From the NCBI GenBank assembly GCA_022641835.1, contig CP048723.1, positions 62,001 through 126,000 of the forward strand: a stretch of DNA of 64,000 nt, written 5' to 3'. Shown one piece after another: positions 39,020-48,916 of this stretch (positions are counted from its first letter, which is position 1; each line of letters starts with the position of its first letter). Origin of the DNA: Petasospora fabianii (taxonomy: Eukaryota; Ascomycota; Saccharomycetes; Phaffomycetales; Wickerhamomycetaceae). Below the pieces are notes generated by a model. It had not been told where the DNA came from, made no database searches, and worked only from the letters and a program-made list of their open reading frames with translations. Both the position numbers and the translations under genes were made by a program.

Positions 39020-40417
39020 TCAATGTTCACCACTTGGCTCCAAACAGTTTTCAGTGTTACAATTCAAAGCATTATCAATGATACATCTATCACCGTTTGT
39101 TGATCCATAAGCAGCAGCAGCGATTGGTGTTTGACCCGAAGTAGAAGCAGTAGCGTTTGTAGCAGCATGAAGAGCCTCAACAGAGTTATTTCTTGAAAAC
39201 TTTCCGGAGGCAATCTTGGTAAACTGTTGATAAACGTCAGCAGAGATATGATTCTTACCAGTAAATTCTGGTTGCACAGTAGCTGAATGGATTCCATAGT
39301 TATGTAAAACGGCACGGATCTCAGAGGCAATTACAAGGAATGCCTCAGGGTTAGAATCTACTTCAACGTGAAGAGATGCAATGTTGATATCCTCCGTCAA
39401 ATTCCAAATGTGGAAATCATGAACAGACTTTACACCTTCAACGCTAAGGATCTCATTTTGAACTTGATCAGCAGAGATATGTGTTGGTGTAGCCTGGAGA
39501 AGGATTCTTGAAGCTCTTCTGCAGAGTGGTAGTGCAGAAGAGAAGATGATTGCTGTAATGACGAGTGAGATGAGTGGGTCTGAGTAGTATTTCCACGAGT
39601 AGTCTGTCTTCCAAATGAAGATTGCAGTCATCATAACACCAACGTTACCCAATGCATCACCAAGGACGTGAAGGAAGACACCGTGCATGTTAAGAGAACG
39701 AGATTTTTGTTGTTTCTTTGGTTCTTCATGATCACCATGGGAATGTTGATGGTTGTGGTTAGATGAATCATCATTATGTGAATGAGAATGAGAATGGCCA
39801 TTATTCGAAGAACCATTACCGTTAACAGTAGCATTATACTCATTACTGACCTCGGATCCAGAGATGAGACCTGTGTGTTCATCATAGGACTTAACAACGT
39901 TATCTGGGAGAAGAGCACCAACGGTACTCTCTTCATCCTCGTTAACATCACCATGAGAATGTGAATGGGCACCACCATTACTACTACTACCACTACCACC
40001 GTGGGAATGACCATGCTCATGGAAGAGGAAAAGACCCACGATGTTTGATATGAGACCTGCAGTACCAACGTAAAGGATAAGTTTTGGATTTGTCACAATA
40101 GCTGGTTGGATAAGACGTTGGATAGCTTCAATGAGGATAGAGAAACAAAGTGCAAGAAGGAAAACAGCATTGATGAGAGCACCTAGGATCTCGGCTCTTT
40201 TCCAACCATAAGTATAACGAGCATCTGCATTCTTAGTCTTTGCAACACGAACTGCCCAAAGGGCCACAATAAGAGAAAAGATATCATTAAGCATATGGAA
40301 CGAGTCAGCAATTAGGGCAAGTGAGTGAACGGCATAACCAACAATGCATTCGATCAGGAAGAATATCGTGTCGATGGCAAGCAATGCCACGATGCGGACT
40401 TCCTTACCTGTGAGCAT
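39020..40417 (-). CDS. ZRC1: Vacuolar-type zinc/metal CDF transporter (ZRC1/COT1 family)
   Basis: A 465-residue cation diffusion facilitator that moves Zn2+ out of the cytosol, probably into the vacuole, in exchange for protons. Six membrane helices are predicted: the first after MLTGKEVRI, with HMLNDIFS in helix 2 carrying the His/Asp of the transport site; a long His-rich loop between helices 4 and 5 (HEHGHSHGG, GHSHSHSHNDD, HNHQHSHGDH); then helices 5-6 with HVLGDALGN and the C-terminal metal-sensing domain. ZRC1 and COT1 cannot be separated here, so the symbol is approximate. The upstream region carries a perfect PDRE and a dense CGCCATT array. Confidence 0.9.
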   Translation of the reverse strand: MLTGKEVRIVALLAIDTIFFLIECIVGYAVHSLALIADSFHMLNDIFSLIVALWAVRVAKTKNADARYTYGWKRAEILGALINAVFLLALCFSILIEAIQRLIQPAIVTNPKLILYVGTAGLISNIVGLFLFHEHGHSHGGSGSSSNGGAHSHSHGDVNEDEESTVGALLPDNVVKSYDEHTGLISGSEVSNEYNATVNGNGSSNNGHSHSHSHNDDSSNHNHQHSHGDHEEPKKQQKSRSLNMHGVFLHVLGDALGNVGVMMTAIFIWKTDYSWKYYSDPLISLVITAIIFSSALPLCRRASRILLQATPTHISADQVQNEILSVEGVKSVHDFHIWNLTEDINIASLHVEVDSNPEAFLVIASEIRAVLHNYGIHSATVQPEFTGKNHISADVYQQFTKIASGKFSRNNSVEALHAATNATASTSGQTPIAAAAYGSTNGDRCIIDNALNCNTENCLEPSGEH

Positions 40418-40712
40418 GGTATTTAGTCTGTGTGGGGTGGGGGTGTCTTGTGTGTAACTGTGTATATGGGAGTGGCGTATCGGATGTGGAGTAGTTATAA
40501 GGTGGTAATTCAAAAGGGAGCAAGCAAAAGGTTTAGTCAGGTGTATATGGACACAGAGTGAGTCTATGACTTAGCAACTCCTGGGCTTTGTTTCCTGATG
40601 TCGACCAAAGAGACTTCGGGAGTGATAGAATCCGAAAGGTTTTAATAGGTTGGAGGATCTTCTGATCTATTTATTAACAATTTCCCGATAGTTTGGACGC
40701 TTTTATTTGGGT

Positions 40713-40720
40713 TCCGCGGA
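40713..40720. promoter_or_regulatory. Perfect PDRE-type site TCCGCGGA
   Basis: TCCGCGGA is the exact Pdr1/Pdr3 pleiotropic drug response element of yeasts. It lies about 296 bp upstream of the zinc transporter start. Confidence 0.55.
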
Positions 40721-40729
40721 CATAATTTC

Positions 40730-40815
40730 CGCCATTGGAGTTTTTCGCCATTCTGTGCAAGTTTACGCCATTCTTCGCCATTCTTCGCAATTCGTTTTTT
40801 TCTCGTTTACGCCAT
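40730..40815. promoter_or_regulatory. CGCCATT cluster
   Basis: Five CGCCATT copies and one CGCAATT variant lie within about 86 bp, all in the same orientation, several preceded by TT or TTT. Further TTTCGCCA/TGGCGAAA copies occur near 41,110 and 41,179-41,197, and upstream of NOP58/DGK1. No factor known to me matches it exactly; TTTCGCC resembles E2F-like sites. Confidence 0.65.
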
Positions 40816-41313
40816 TGGTCAGGGCACGCCCTTCGTCTTAAACCAACTTTTACGCACAGTATTAAGGTGTCTGGGCATACATAGGCTTTAATATGATGAT
40901 TCTTGTGTTTATCATTATGTGGAGGTCTATTTTAATGTCTTGTTTACGAAATTCTTCTCATTTTTTAAGCTATGTTCTTATGCTTCCTGATAACACTATG
41001 ATACAGAGGTTTAGGTCTAATACCCGGTAACCAGCAGGGTTAAGATTATAAGAGATGCCCCTTAATGCCCTTTGAGTCTGAGACAGTCCGTTTACTGTAT
41101 GGGTATAACTGGCGAAAAGGTAATGCGGTGTAATGTTTCGTATTTCCGCTTACATGTGCTCAAACGGGGACATATAAGTTTCGCCATTTTGGCGAAATGA
41201 CTTCCTAAAGTAGTCATTCAATATCAACTCCGAAGTTATGGCTGTCTCCAGTTGTAGATTGGTGGATTAGGTTATGATTAGGGCTTCATTGGTTCTATTA
41301 AGTAATCATATAT

Positions 41314-43527
41314 TCATGGTACAATCTTATTATAAACTATTGGGCCAAATGTCTTCCAATGAAGAGCCATTATAGTACTCCATCTATGACATTTGAATCT
41401 CAATACTTCAGGTAATAACCAATCAAATTTCTTCAACTCTGTACTAGTAGCCAATAAAAACAATAGTCCTTCACCAATAGATCCATAAAGATCATCATAA
41501 AGCTGTTTGATCTCATTGAAAACACAATCCCCCATTAAAATAGATATACTTGACCTCTTCCTCTTCTTCTCTGAGGCTCTTAGATCCGACAAAAGACGCT
41601 CAACCACCAAGGTTGTTATAGGTAAACCTTTTCGATGACCAAGAGCAGTTTCAGTACCGTTTAGAAGCTCTAATGGAAGCTCATAGATATAGTCATCTAA
41701 TGTAACACCAACAGATAGACGATTACTCAGCGTAAACACACTCATTTGCAGTGCAAACTCTGAATAAGTTGTACTCTCCATGGCAAAACTGACGTGGTTT
41801 TGACTATTGCCCAATATTGTTCGTCTCCACCAGCCCAGGTATTGCCGTAATGAAGTAACCAAGGCACCAGTATGACACTGAGTAAGACGATGATATAAGG
41901 ACTGCACAGTCTTAAAGTATTCACTCTCTGTCATGTCTCTCCAACCATTTTCAACAAGTTCCAAGTCGGCACCTTTGAGAGTAACACTGGCAGAGCCAAA
42001 TAGTCTAAAGGAAAGATCAACTGAGGCATCCACCGAAGAACAAAGAGATACACATTGTCGGAAAGAGGTCATACCAATCCTTTCCATCTTTAACTCTAAC
42101 TCGGTGACTCTTACTCCGTTCTGGAGTATGTCTCTACCAGTCTTCATTTTCAGCACAGTTGGAGTAGCAGCAGCAGCTGCTGCTGCTGCGTGATCAAGAA
42201 CTTCCTCAAGTCTAAACTTCTCCCACTCTTCAATAGTGAACCCAGGTGGGATCAGTATAGAAGATATCGATACACGGTTTGCACTTGATGGCATCTCAAA
42301 CTCACGAGACAACTCAGCACACTTCTCCTTTAGACTCTTATTGACAAAACACCACCTATTACCATCATTGCATTTGGAATTCCTCTTCCATTGAGCCAAC
42401 TGTCTAACGAGCACATTCTTTCTCTGTTTAAACTCTTCAAGCTTTTCATGTTCAACGGCAACATCAACACCAACATGCTCTTGAATGGCAATACCACTTT
42501 GTAAAGTATCCATTGCTCTCATGAGTAATAACAAACATCTCGTTAGGAAAAGCACTTGGAACAGTCTGAATAAGTCACAATATCGCCTCCAACAGTTCAG
42601 AAATTTCAACTTTTTTGAAGAGGCATCAGATATACGTCCACAAACCGCATACTGAAACAATACAATCATCTTTCGACATAGGACCAACATCCTACTCTTG
42701 ATCTTCTCGAAGAATCCATCCTTTAGGACAGCAACATCCCTCATCCAGGATACAAGATATCCTCCAAATTCAGCCTCAGCATGAGGTCCAAGTCGTGCAT
42801 CATACACTTTATCATTCTGGTTCGATGTATGGTCACTTAGCAGAAGCAATGATGAAAGAAATACATTCTCGAGGGGGACACCAGGGAAGGCATCTTGTGC
42901 CCTTAAGAGTTCACAGAGTGTCAATTTGATTGTGGTTCGAAGATGTGGTGATTGAACATGGTGTTGTATCTCTTCATATGGTGTTTCAAGTAAGGTAGAG
43001 ATAGGTAAAGACATGATGCTATTGTGGAGCTTGCGCTTGATGATATGGTAATGAACTGCTTCAGAGATAACGGTGTAGCTGTTTGTTGTTGACGGTGGAC
43101 ATGATGTCATATCTTGTCCGTCTTCATCTTCAATTGCAGACTCAACAGCATCCTCTGGGAAATCAATAACAAACTTATAACGATTCCAAATAATAGCATT
43201 ATCTGAGAATCTTCTAGCTGTCTCTCGTCTTTCTTCGAGAAGAGCACACCTCTTCTGTTCAGCGATAAGCATTCGCTGACTTGCTGCGTATCTCTTCTTC
43301 CTAATATGTTCCTCCTCTTTAACCTTCCACATCATCACTTTAGCATGTACTTGCTCTGGAGAGAGTACTCTCTTGGACCTCGGACTCCCATTGGAGTAGC
43401 ATCTCTCCTTATGTCTCACAGGAGTGGTGTTTCTGCGTGCTCGAGACGGGGTTCTCGGGGAAACAGGTGTGAGCTTAGCCAAGATGTGTTTGGGCGGAGA
43501 CAGAGGTGAACTATGTGTGTTATCCAT
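41314..43527 (-). CDS. TCP11/SOK1-like protein (tentative)
   Basis: A 737-residue hydrophilic, largely helical protein. The N-terminus is basic with Ser/Thr-Pro sites (TPVSPRTPSRARR, SPEQVHAKV). A charged coiled coil follows (EEEHIRKKRYAASQRMLIAE). The remaining 550 residues are helical with a poly-Ala run near residue 450. The charged coiled coil followed by a long alpha-helical region resembles the TCP11 family, whose yeast member Sok1 is a high-copy suppressor of PKA loss. Only the layout supports this, so the family call is moderate. The start is a clear ATG at 43527. Confidence 0.55.
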   Translation of the reverse strand: MDNTHSSPLSPPKHILAKLTPVSPRTPSRARRNTTPVRHKERCYSNGSPRSKRVLSPEQVHAKVMMWKVKEEEHIRKKRYAASQRMLIAEQKRCALLEERRETARRFSDNAIIWNRYKFVIDFPEDAVESAIEDEDGQDMTSCPPSTTNSYTVISEAVHYHIIKRKLHNSIMSLPISTLLETPYEEIQHHVQSPHLRTTIKLTLCELLRAQDAFPGVPLENVFLSSLLLLSDHTSNQNDKVYDARLGPHAEAEFGGYLVSWMRDVAVLKDGFFEKIKSRMLVLCRKMIVLFQYAVCGRISDASSKKLKFLNCWRRYCDLFRLFQVLFLTRCLLLLMRAMDTLQSGIAIQEHVGVDVAVEHEKLEEFKQRKNVLVRQLAQWKRNSKCNDGNRWCFVNKSLKEKCAELSREFEMPSSANRVSISSILIPPGFTIEEWEKFRLEEVLDHAAAAAAAATPTVLKMKTGRDILQNGVRVTELELKMERIGMTSFRQCVSLCSSVDASVDLSFRLFGSASVTLKGADLELVENGWRDMTESEYFKTVQSLYHRLTQCHTGALVTSLRQYLGWWRRTILGNSQNHVSFAMESTTYSEFALQMSVFTLSNRLSVGVTLDDYIYELPLELLNGTETALGHRKGLPITTLVVERLLSDLRASEKKRKRSSISILMGDCVFNEIKQLYDDLYGSIGEGLLFLLATSTELKKFDWLLPEVLRFKCHRWSTIMALHWKTFGPIVYNKIVP

Positions 43528-43775
43528 AGTTACCAGTCTCTTGCAACTCAGTTAATCGTGATATATAGAGAGAATAACTAACATAGCAACTCCACATTTT
43601 ATGGAGATCCTCGCCTAAAATTCCGCATCTCGGTTGTGTCACATCGCCCAATGCGGTAATACGCCAGCATCTCTACTGTGGCTCTTTTGAGAAGTCTCTT
43701 ATCTGCCACGAGATTAATAGTTATGTTCATTGAGTTCGTAGTATAAATAGTCATAGCAATCATCAAACAAAAGGC

Positions 43776-45662
43776 TTAGCTATAATCTGATAATGGGATA
43801 GTGCGTCTCTTGCGATGAGTACTTCTCTGGACACATATGCCAAACAACGCAGTGACAAGTGTCATAACAGAGCCATAGCACAGTAAGACGATTGCTTTGG
43901 TTTTGAGTGGGGTATCATCTGTTATAGGATCGGTATTAGTAGAGGTCTCAGATGGATAAAGAGAGGTCTCAGATGCAGAGGTAGAGGCAGAGGCAGCAGT
44001 GGTACTAGTGGCACTTGTCTTATGACTACCCTTCGTGTACTGATTTAGCTCAGGAACCTTGACTTCACCTTCCATATTATCCATATCTTTATTACCAGCA
44101 GCATTTCCCATTGCCTTAATACCACCTTTTTCACAAATCTCCCTATTCTGCAATGGCAATACCTGTTTCTTCAACACCTCATCAGCAGCTTCAACAAACA
44201 CTACACCAAGACCTTGCACTGCATGCCATTCAGTATGACAGTGGAAGAACCACACACCCGGGTTATCAGCTTTAAATCTCAGCACGACAAACCCTCTTCC
44301 TGGAACATTAATCGTGTCTCTTATCATCGGTACAGATGGGAATTGATAATCCTTATCAGGATCGTAATGTTCCCTTGAGCCACGTGCAATGACTTGAAAG
44401 TTATGACCATGGAGATGGAATGGATGCTTCATATGATCGTATGAGTTCACAACTATTTCGATAATGTCATCTTTAGAAATTAAAATGGCATTGGTGGCAG
44501 CACCATATATCGATGGATTGTTCACACTGGTGGCATTGGCAGAGAAGATTGTGTTTATGGTGGGGACCCTTGGTGAAAGATGTGGATGTCCATTAATCGT
44601 GTAATATCTGGTTCTTCCCTCACCATAATAATCAGAGTCGTATTCAAGTGTGATTTGATGTGTGGGGTATGGAAGCAATGGAGTTTGAGACAATGGGATA
44701 AGTGTAATGTCATCAACTGGATTCAATTGATGCGTCGTTTTCTTCGAAACAGACGATGAATCCATCGGTAATGATTCGTCATACACAAGCCATTGGATGG
44801 TATATCTCTTTCTCATCATGATATTCGTCATCTGAACCAATGGATAGTTTTTGTCCCTTGTGTCCTTCGTCTTGATCAAAACGGCATATCTCTGTCCAGT
44901 AGAAATACTCAAAGAGTCAACCTCCTGAGGATGAACTTTAACACCATCAATCTCCACAATGGTCATTATGTGATCCTCAGCATAAAGTAACTGTGTGGCA
45001 CTCATACCAGCATTGACAACACGAAGAAGATACGTTTTCCCAGGCTCCACTTTGATGTCTTGAGACGCAGATTCGTTGAAAAGAGAAGAATCGATATGTG
45101 GTTCATTACCATATGATCCCTCGGTAAATAACCCATCGACAAGGGTCTGAGATTCTGTATGATACCAATCACTCAAGATAATAGCGAGGTCTGCATCATA
45201 TTTCAAGTCTGTCTCATCAGCATCATCTTCAATAATGAAAACACCACGAAGACCATCACCATATTGTGCTGCACTATGTGAATGATACCAATAAGTACCA
45301 CTTTGACCCTCGACGGTAAAGTTATATGTAAAAGTCTCACCTGGAGGAATAGGACATTGAGAAATCATCGAAGCACCATCCATAAATGATGAACCTCGTT
45401 GAAAGATACCATGGAAATGTAAACCTGTGTCCTCTTCGGTAAAGTTGTTCGTCAAATGCACAACAACACGATCATCCTTATGAACTCGTACCTGAGGAGC
45501 AGGCCACTGATCGTTTATCACAACAACTTTACGTTCTTGAAGTCCATCTGGGTTGAGCACCTTATGAGAGACTGTCCAGTTGAACTCGTGTGTATGAGCA
45601 TATGTGAGCCCGAGAAGCGAGAGAATCGAGAGCCACACAAGGGGCAGAAACACATAAGCCAT
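43776..45662 (-). CDS. FET3: FET3-type multicopper ferroxidase
   Basis: Plasma-membrane ferroxidase that oxidises Fe2+ for uptake with an Ftr1-type permease; no FTR1 lies in this window. 628 residues: signal peptide about 1-22, three cupredoxin domains and a C-terminal membrane helix (AIVLLCYGSVMTLVTALFGI) with a basic cytosolic tail. Copper ligands are visible in LHFHG, WYHSH, HPFHLHGH and HCHTEWH. An acidic residue in NEPHID and the Asp in HYDPDKD match the places of the Fet3 iron-path acids E185 and D409, so ferroxidase rather than laccase is favoured. It is transcribed away from the CK2 gene. Confidence 0.88.
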   Translation of the reverse strand: MAYVFLPLVWLSILSLLGLTYAHTHEFNWTVSHKVLNPDGLQERKVVVINDQWPAPQVRVHKDDRVVVHLTNNFTEEDTGLHFHGIFQRGSSFMDGASMISQCPIPPGETFTYNFTVEGQSGTYWYHSHSAAQYGDGLRGVFIIEDDADETDLKYDADLAIILSDWYHTESQTLVDGLFTEGSYGNEPHIDSSLFNESASQDIKVEPGKTYLLRVVNAGMSATQLLYAEDHIMTIVEIDGVKVHPQEVDSLSISTGQRYAVLIKTKDTRDKNYPLVQMTNIMMRKRYTIQWLVYDESLPMDSSSVSKKTTHQLNPVDDITLIPLSQTPLLPYPTHQITLEYDSDYYGEGRTRYYTINGHPHLSPRVPTINTIFSANATSVNNPSIYGAATNAILISKDDIIEIVVNSYDHMKHPFHLHGHNFQVIARGSREHYDPDKDYQFPSVPMIRDTINVPGRGFVVLRFKADNPGVWFFHCHTEWHAVQGLGVVFVEAADEVLKKQVLPLQNREICEKGGIKAMGNAAGNKDMDNMEGEVKVPELNQYTKGSHKTSATSTTAASASTSASETSLYPSETSTNTDPITDDTPLKTKAIVLLCYGSVMTLVTALFGICVQRSTHRKRRTIPLSDYS

Positions 45663-45954
45663 TCAGCGAGTGTGTTGTTCAACTATATGAATGCTTGTAA
45701 ACAGCTTCAGATAAAGAAAGAAGGAGTTTGAAGTAATGAGAAAGAAGAATCAAAAGAATTTATCTAAGAAGAAAGTGGTTCGGGATTTGACGGGCTATGG
45801 TGCGCATATAAAACGACTTCGCGAGGGTTACCCTACTATAACTTAATCCTTTTGTTCTATAGTGGAAAGATAAGCACTGTAAAGTGCAATAACTATAGAT
45901 TTAGGTTTAGTATCTATTGTCACAAGACCGTTATACTCTTAAGAAGGGTCTGGA
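45663..45954. promoter_or_regulatory. Divergent promoter, ferroxidase and CK2
   Basis: A 292-bp region with three GATAA/TTATC sites (45710, about 45761 and about 45869) and TATAAAA at 45807-45813. GATA sites serve iron regulators of the Fep1/Sfu1 type in many non-Saccharomyces yeasts. Confidence 0.45.
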
Positions 45955-46968
45955 ATGGCACAGAAGTCAATTTCTCGCGTATGGGCTCATGTTCTTGAGG
46001 AGAAACCAAAAGAATGGTGGGATTACGAATCATTATCCGTACAGTGGCACCCTCAAGATGATTACGAAGTGACCAAGAAACTTGGAAGAGGGAAGTATAG
46101 TGAAGTGTTTCAAGCTTTACAAGTCTCTACACAGGAATCTGTTGTGATTAAGGTATTGAAGCCTGTCAAGAGGAAGAAAATCAAGAGAGAGATTAAGATT
46201 CTTCAAAATTTAGTTGGTGGTCCCCATATCATTGGATTGATTGACGTTGTTCGAGAACCGAACAGTAAGATACCGGCATTGATCTTTGAACATGTTGATA
46301 ATGCTGATTTCAGAACCCTATATCCAATATTAACGGATTATGAAATCCGTTTTTACATGTGGGATCTTCTTGTTGCGTTGGATTATTGTCATTCCCAGGG
46401 TATCATGCATAGGGATGTTAAGCCACACAATGTGATGATTGATCATAAAACTAGAAAGTTAAGACTCATTGATTGGGGGTTAGCTGAGTTTTATCATGCT
46501 GGTACAGAGTACAATGTGCGAGTCGCCTCGAGATATTGGAAGAGTCCGGAACTTCTTCTCGATTATCGATATTATGATTACTCGTTGGACTTGTGGTCAT
46601 TTGGAGTAATGTTAGCCAGTATAATCTTCAAAAAGGATCCCTTTTTCCATGGAAAGAGTAATACGGATCAATTGGTACAGATTGTTTCTGTGTTGGGTAC
46701 AGAGAAGTTAAATCAGTATTGGGAAAAGTATTCTATCCCATTGGGAGTTGAGTATGCTGACTTGGGTCATTTCAACGTTAAGCCATGGGAAAAGTTCTTT
46801 AATGATAATAATAAGCATCTGGTGAATGAAGAGATTGTTGACTTTATTGATCGTTTGTTGAGATATGACCATCAGGAGAGACTCACCGCTAGGGAAGCAC
46901 TTCAGCATAGATGGTTTAATATGGTTCGTGATGAGAAGCGCAGTATGGGTTACGCTACAGACTTGTGA
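45955..46968 (+). CDS. CKA2: Casein kinase 2 catalytic (alpha) subunit, divergent
   Basis: A 337-residue Ser/Thr kinase of the CK2 holoenzyme. CK2 marks are clear: the basic cluster [18 protein letters not shown] instead of DFG ([11 protein letters not shown]), catalytic [23 protein letters not shown], and [14 protein letters not shown] near the end. It is closer to Cka2 than to Cka1 in DFRTLYP and the IIFKKDPFF region, but paralogue identity is tentative. Oddities: the usual KGPELL of the activation segment is KSPELL, and WSLGCM is WSFGVM. These positions are otherwise very conserved, suggesting a relaxed or specialised second copy. Confidence 0.88.
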   Translation: MAQKSISRVWAHVLEEKPKEWWDYESLSVQWHPQDDYEVTKKLGRGKYSEVFQALQVSTQESVVIKVLKPVKRKKIKREIKILQNLVGGPHIIGLIDVVREPNSKIPALIFEHVDNADFRTLYPILTDYEIRFYMWDLLVALDYCHSQGIMHRDVKPHNVMIDHKTRKLRLIDWGLAEFYHAGTEYNVRVASRYWKSPELLLDYRYYDYSLDLWSFGVMLASIIFKKDPFFHGKSNTDQLVQIVSVLGTEKLNQYWEKYSIPLGVEYADLGHFNVKPWEKFFNDNNKHLVNEEIVDFIDRLLRYDHQERLTAREALQHRWFNMVRDEKRSMGYATDL

Positions 46969-47192
46969 TTAGACAGATGAGTTATGCTATTACGTGCCTA
47001 TGTGTGTGTATGCAGCTAATGATGTTCATTGTGTGTGGATGACCAAAACTATATAACGTAGTAGTTACGGTACCCATGACTGACGACGTTGTTGAACGTC
47101 GATTAAAAATTACCGATATGCTGACATGACTCTATCCAAATAAACCAAACTAACGAAACCAAAACCAAGTATTAAGTAGTTGTGACTGACTC
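46969..47192. other. Convergent intergenic region
   Basis: A 224-bp region between the convergent CK2 and SLY41 genes; only 3' flank sequence is seen. Confidence 0.5.
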
Positions 47193-48497
47193 TCACTTCT
47201 TAACCATACCCCATCTATCATATGCGTATAGTCCAGCCATTGTGAACAAGAGACCAATACCTTGATTGGCATTGAAACTCTCACGTTCCCAAAGCAATGC
47301 AATACCAATGACAACAATTCTCTTGAGAATATTAGCGATGGAGTAATTAACTGGACTAACAAGTCCAATCAAGTGGAATGCTAACATGGCTTGACAAAAG
47401 TGTGTGAGACCATGAAGCAAGAAGAGAGAGAAGATTGTGAAATCAATGTCAAGGAGTGTGAGTGAATTGTTGTAGAATTCCGATACCATGTACACTGGAA
47501 GTGTAAGGATGAATCCGATAAGGGAACAATAAAGCAAGATTGTTGTCTTATCAATCTTTTCCTCATCGTCATCATCACAACTCGTCTTTGTCGTGAAAGA
47601 TGTTGGTTTGGATCTTGTTGGAAGACCCTGAGGCTTTACTGTGAGGATCTTCTTAGCAAAGATATTTTGTGAGACAAAGATAATCATCGAGATAAAGGCA
47701 TAGATGAGTCCCTTATAGAAAGTGAACGAATCAGCGGTGGATGTGCGACGGTTATTTGAGAAACATGTTAGGATGACACCAAACATTAATGGTAGCAAAG
47801 TGAGATATGTGATTGTTGGATATTTTGTATGGAAGATGAATCTGTATGCAAGAACTGTGGATAGTGGTGAAAGAGCCTTTACTGAATGAACAAGACTCAC
47901 TGGGATAACTGATGTCGCCTGATGAGATGTGATGTGGCCAACAAACTGGAACATACCCATTGGACCCACTGTTCTAAGGATCTTTGGTGTTGGTTGCAAC
48001 AAGTTCCAAGTAGTGCGCTCCGAATGGAACTTGTCCCTTGATGGGATTGCACCAAGTGGGAATTTCTCAATAATCCAACGGTTATTGTTGATCAGGGCAA
48101 GTGTGCCAACACAGAACAAGACACTGATAAGGAATTGAACCTCTGTTAATGTTGTTGGGTGTGGGAATTGTTTGAGGATCACTTTGGTGATGTTGGAGGA
48201 GATAGCCGAGAGGAAGTACCATACAAGACAAAAAGTGACAACTTTGATGTCGATTGGCGGCAGAAAGCGTTTGAAACGAGCCGATACCGTGTTACGGCCC
48301 TCCATGGTGAAATAATGCTCATAGTCCTGTTTACTTAGTGATGCCGATGATTTTGAAGGCTTGAGGATGGGCGGCTGCTGTTGCAGCACGTTACGGAACT
48401 GTGGCCATTTCCCCTGTACCTCAAGCTTCTTAAGCGCCGCCTGCTCAAACTGGGAGGTACTCTGTTGCTGAGGTGTGTTGACCTGTACTGTGATCAT
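47193..48497 (-). CDS. SLY41: SLY41-like triose-phosphate-translocator family protein
   Basis: A 434-residue multi-spanning membrane protein of the nucleotide-sugar/triose-phosphate transporter superfamily; yeast Sly41 acts at the ER/Golgi and suppresses loss of Ypt1. About 95 cytosolic N-terminal residues precede the first helix (VVTFCLVWYFLSAISSNITK). Family marks are FPHPTTLTEVQF, FVGHITSHQATSVIPVSLVHSVKALSPL, FVSQNIFAKKIL and NYSIANILKRIVVIGIALLWE. A GTGTT pentamer array sits 16 bp before the start. Confidence 0.88.
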   Translation of the reverse strand: MITVQVNTPQQQSTSQFEQAALKKLEVQGKWPQFRNVLQQQPPILKPSKSSASLSKQDYEHYFTMEGRNTVSARFKRFLPPIDIKVVTFCLVWYFLSAISSNITKVILKQFPHPTTLTEVQFLISVLFCVGTLALINNNRWIIEKFPLGAIPSRDKFHSERTTWNLLQPTPKILRTVGPMGMFQFVGHITSHQATSVIPVSLVHSVKALSPLSTVLAYRFIFHTKYPTITYLTLLPLMFGVILTCFSNNRRTSTADSFTFYKGLIYAFISMIIFVSQNIFAKKILTVKPQGLPTRSKPTSFTTKTSCDDDDEEKIDKTTILLYCSLIGFILTLPVYMVSEFYNNSLTLLDIDFTIFSLFLLHGLTHFCQAMLAFHLIGLVSPVNYSIANILKRIVVIGIALLWERESFNANQGIGLLFTMAGLYAYDRWGMVKK

Positions 48498-48512
48498 AGT
48501 CTATTGTGTACC

Positions 48513-48547
48513 GTGTTGTGTTGTGTTGTGTTGTGTTGTGTTGTGTT
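48513..48547. repeat. GTGTT pentanucleotide array
   Basis: Seven tandem GTGTT units lie 16 bp upstream of the SLY41 start, on the leader side of the minus-strand gene. Confidence 0.9.
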
Positions 48548-48883
48548 AAGCGCCTTGTTGAGAGACACACGTGTAGTGAAATCGGGAGGGCTGGCGGTAA
48601 GCGAATAGCCGAGCGGTCGAGGGTCGAAGCGAATGAATCAAAGAGCTGGTGGTGTTGGGAAGAGACTTGAGGATCACAACTGCGGAGAGGAAGCGAATGG
48701 ACAGCGACTATATTGGACGCCTATATGAACAAGTAGTTTATAGTCGTGGCGGCTAGCGTTAAAGGTAAAAAGGGATAAGACGTGGGCGCTTAATGCTTAA
48801 GAATAAAATAAAAATAAATAAAAAAAAAAAAATAAAAAAAAAATCAGAAATGTCAACACCAGCAAAACTGTAATTTCTTTTTT

Positions 48884-48916
48884 TTTCGCGAAATCGGAAA
48901 ATAGAAATTCGCGAAT
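48884..48916. promoter_or_regulatory. Two TTCGCGAA palindromes
   Basis: TTTCGCGAAA (48884-48893) and ATTCGCGAAT (48907-48916) are palindromes 23 bp apart. CGCGAAA is the Swi4-type SCB core, so G1/S-type factors may bind in either direction. They lie about 390 bp upstream of SLY41. Confidence 0.4.

Larger units (their letters stand above)
40418..41313. promoter_or_regulatory. Zinc transporter upstream region with motif arrays
   Basis: An 896-bp gap between the zinc transporter start and the 3' end of the next minus-strand gene. It contains TCCGCGGA at 40713-40720, a CGCCATT cluster at 40730-40815, and an inverted TTTCGCCA/TGGCGAAA pair at 41179-41197. No gene is seen. Confidence 0.6.

Noticed and set aside
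48600-48650. tRNA-like A-box string (TAGCCGAGCGGTC)
   Set aside because: No GGTTCGANTCC B-box at a suitable distance and no cloverleaf pairing.
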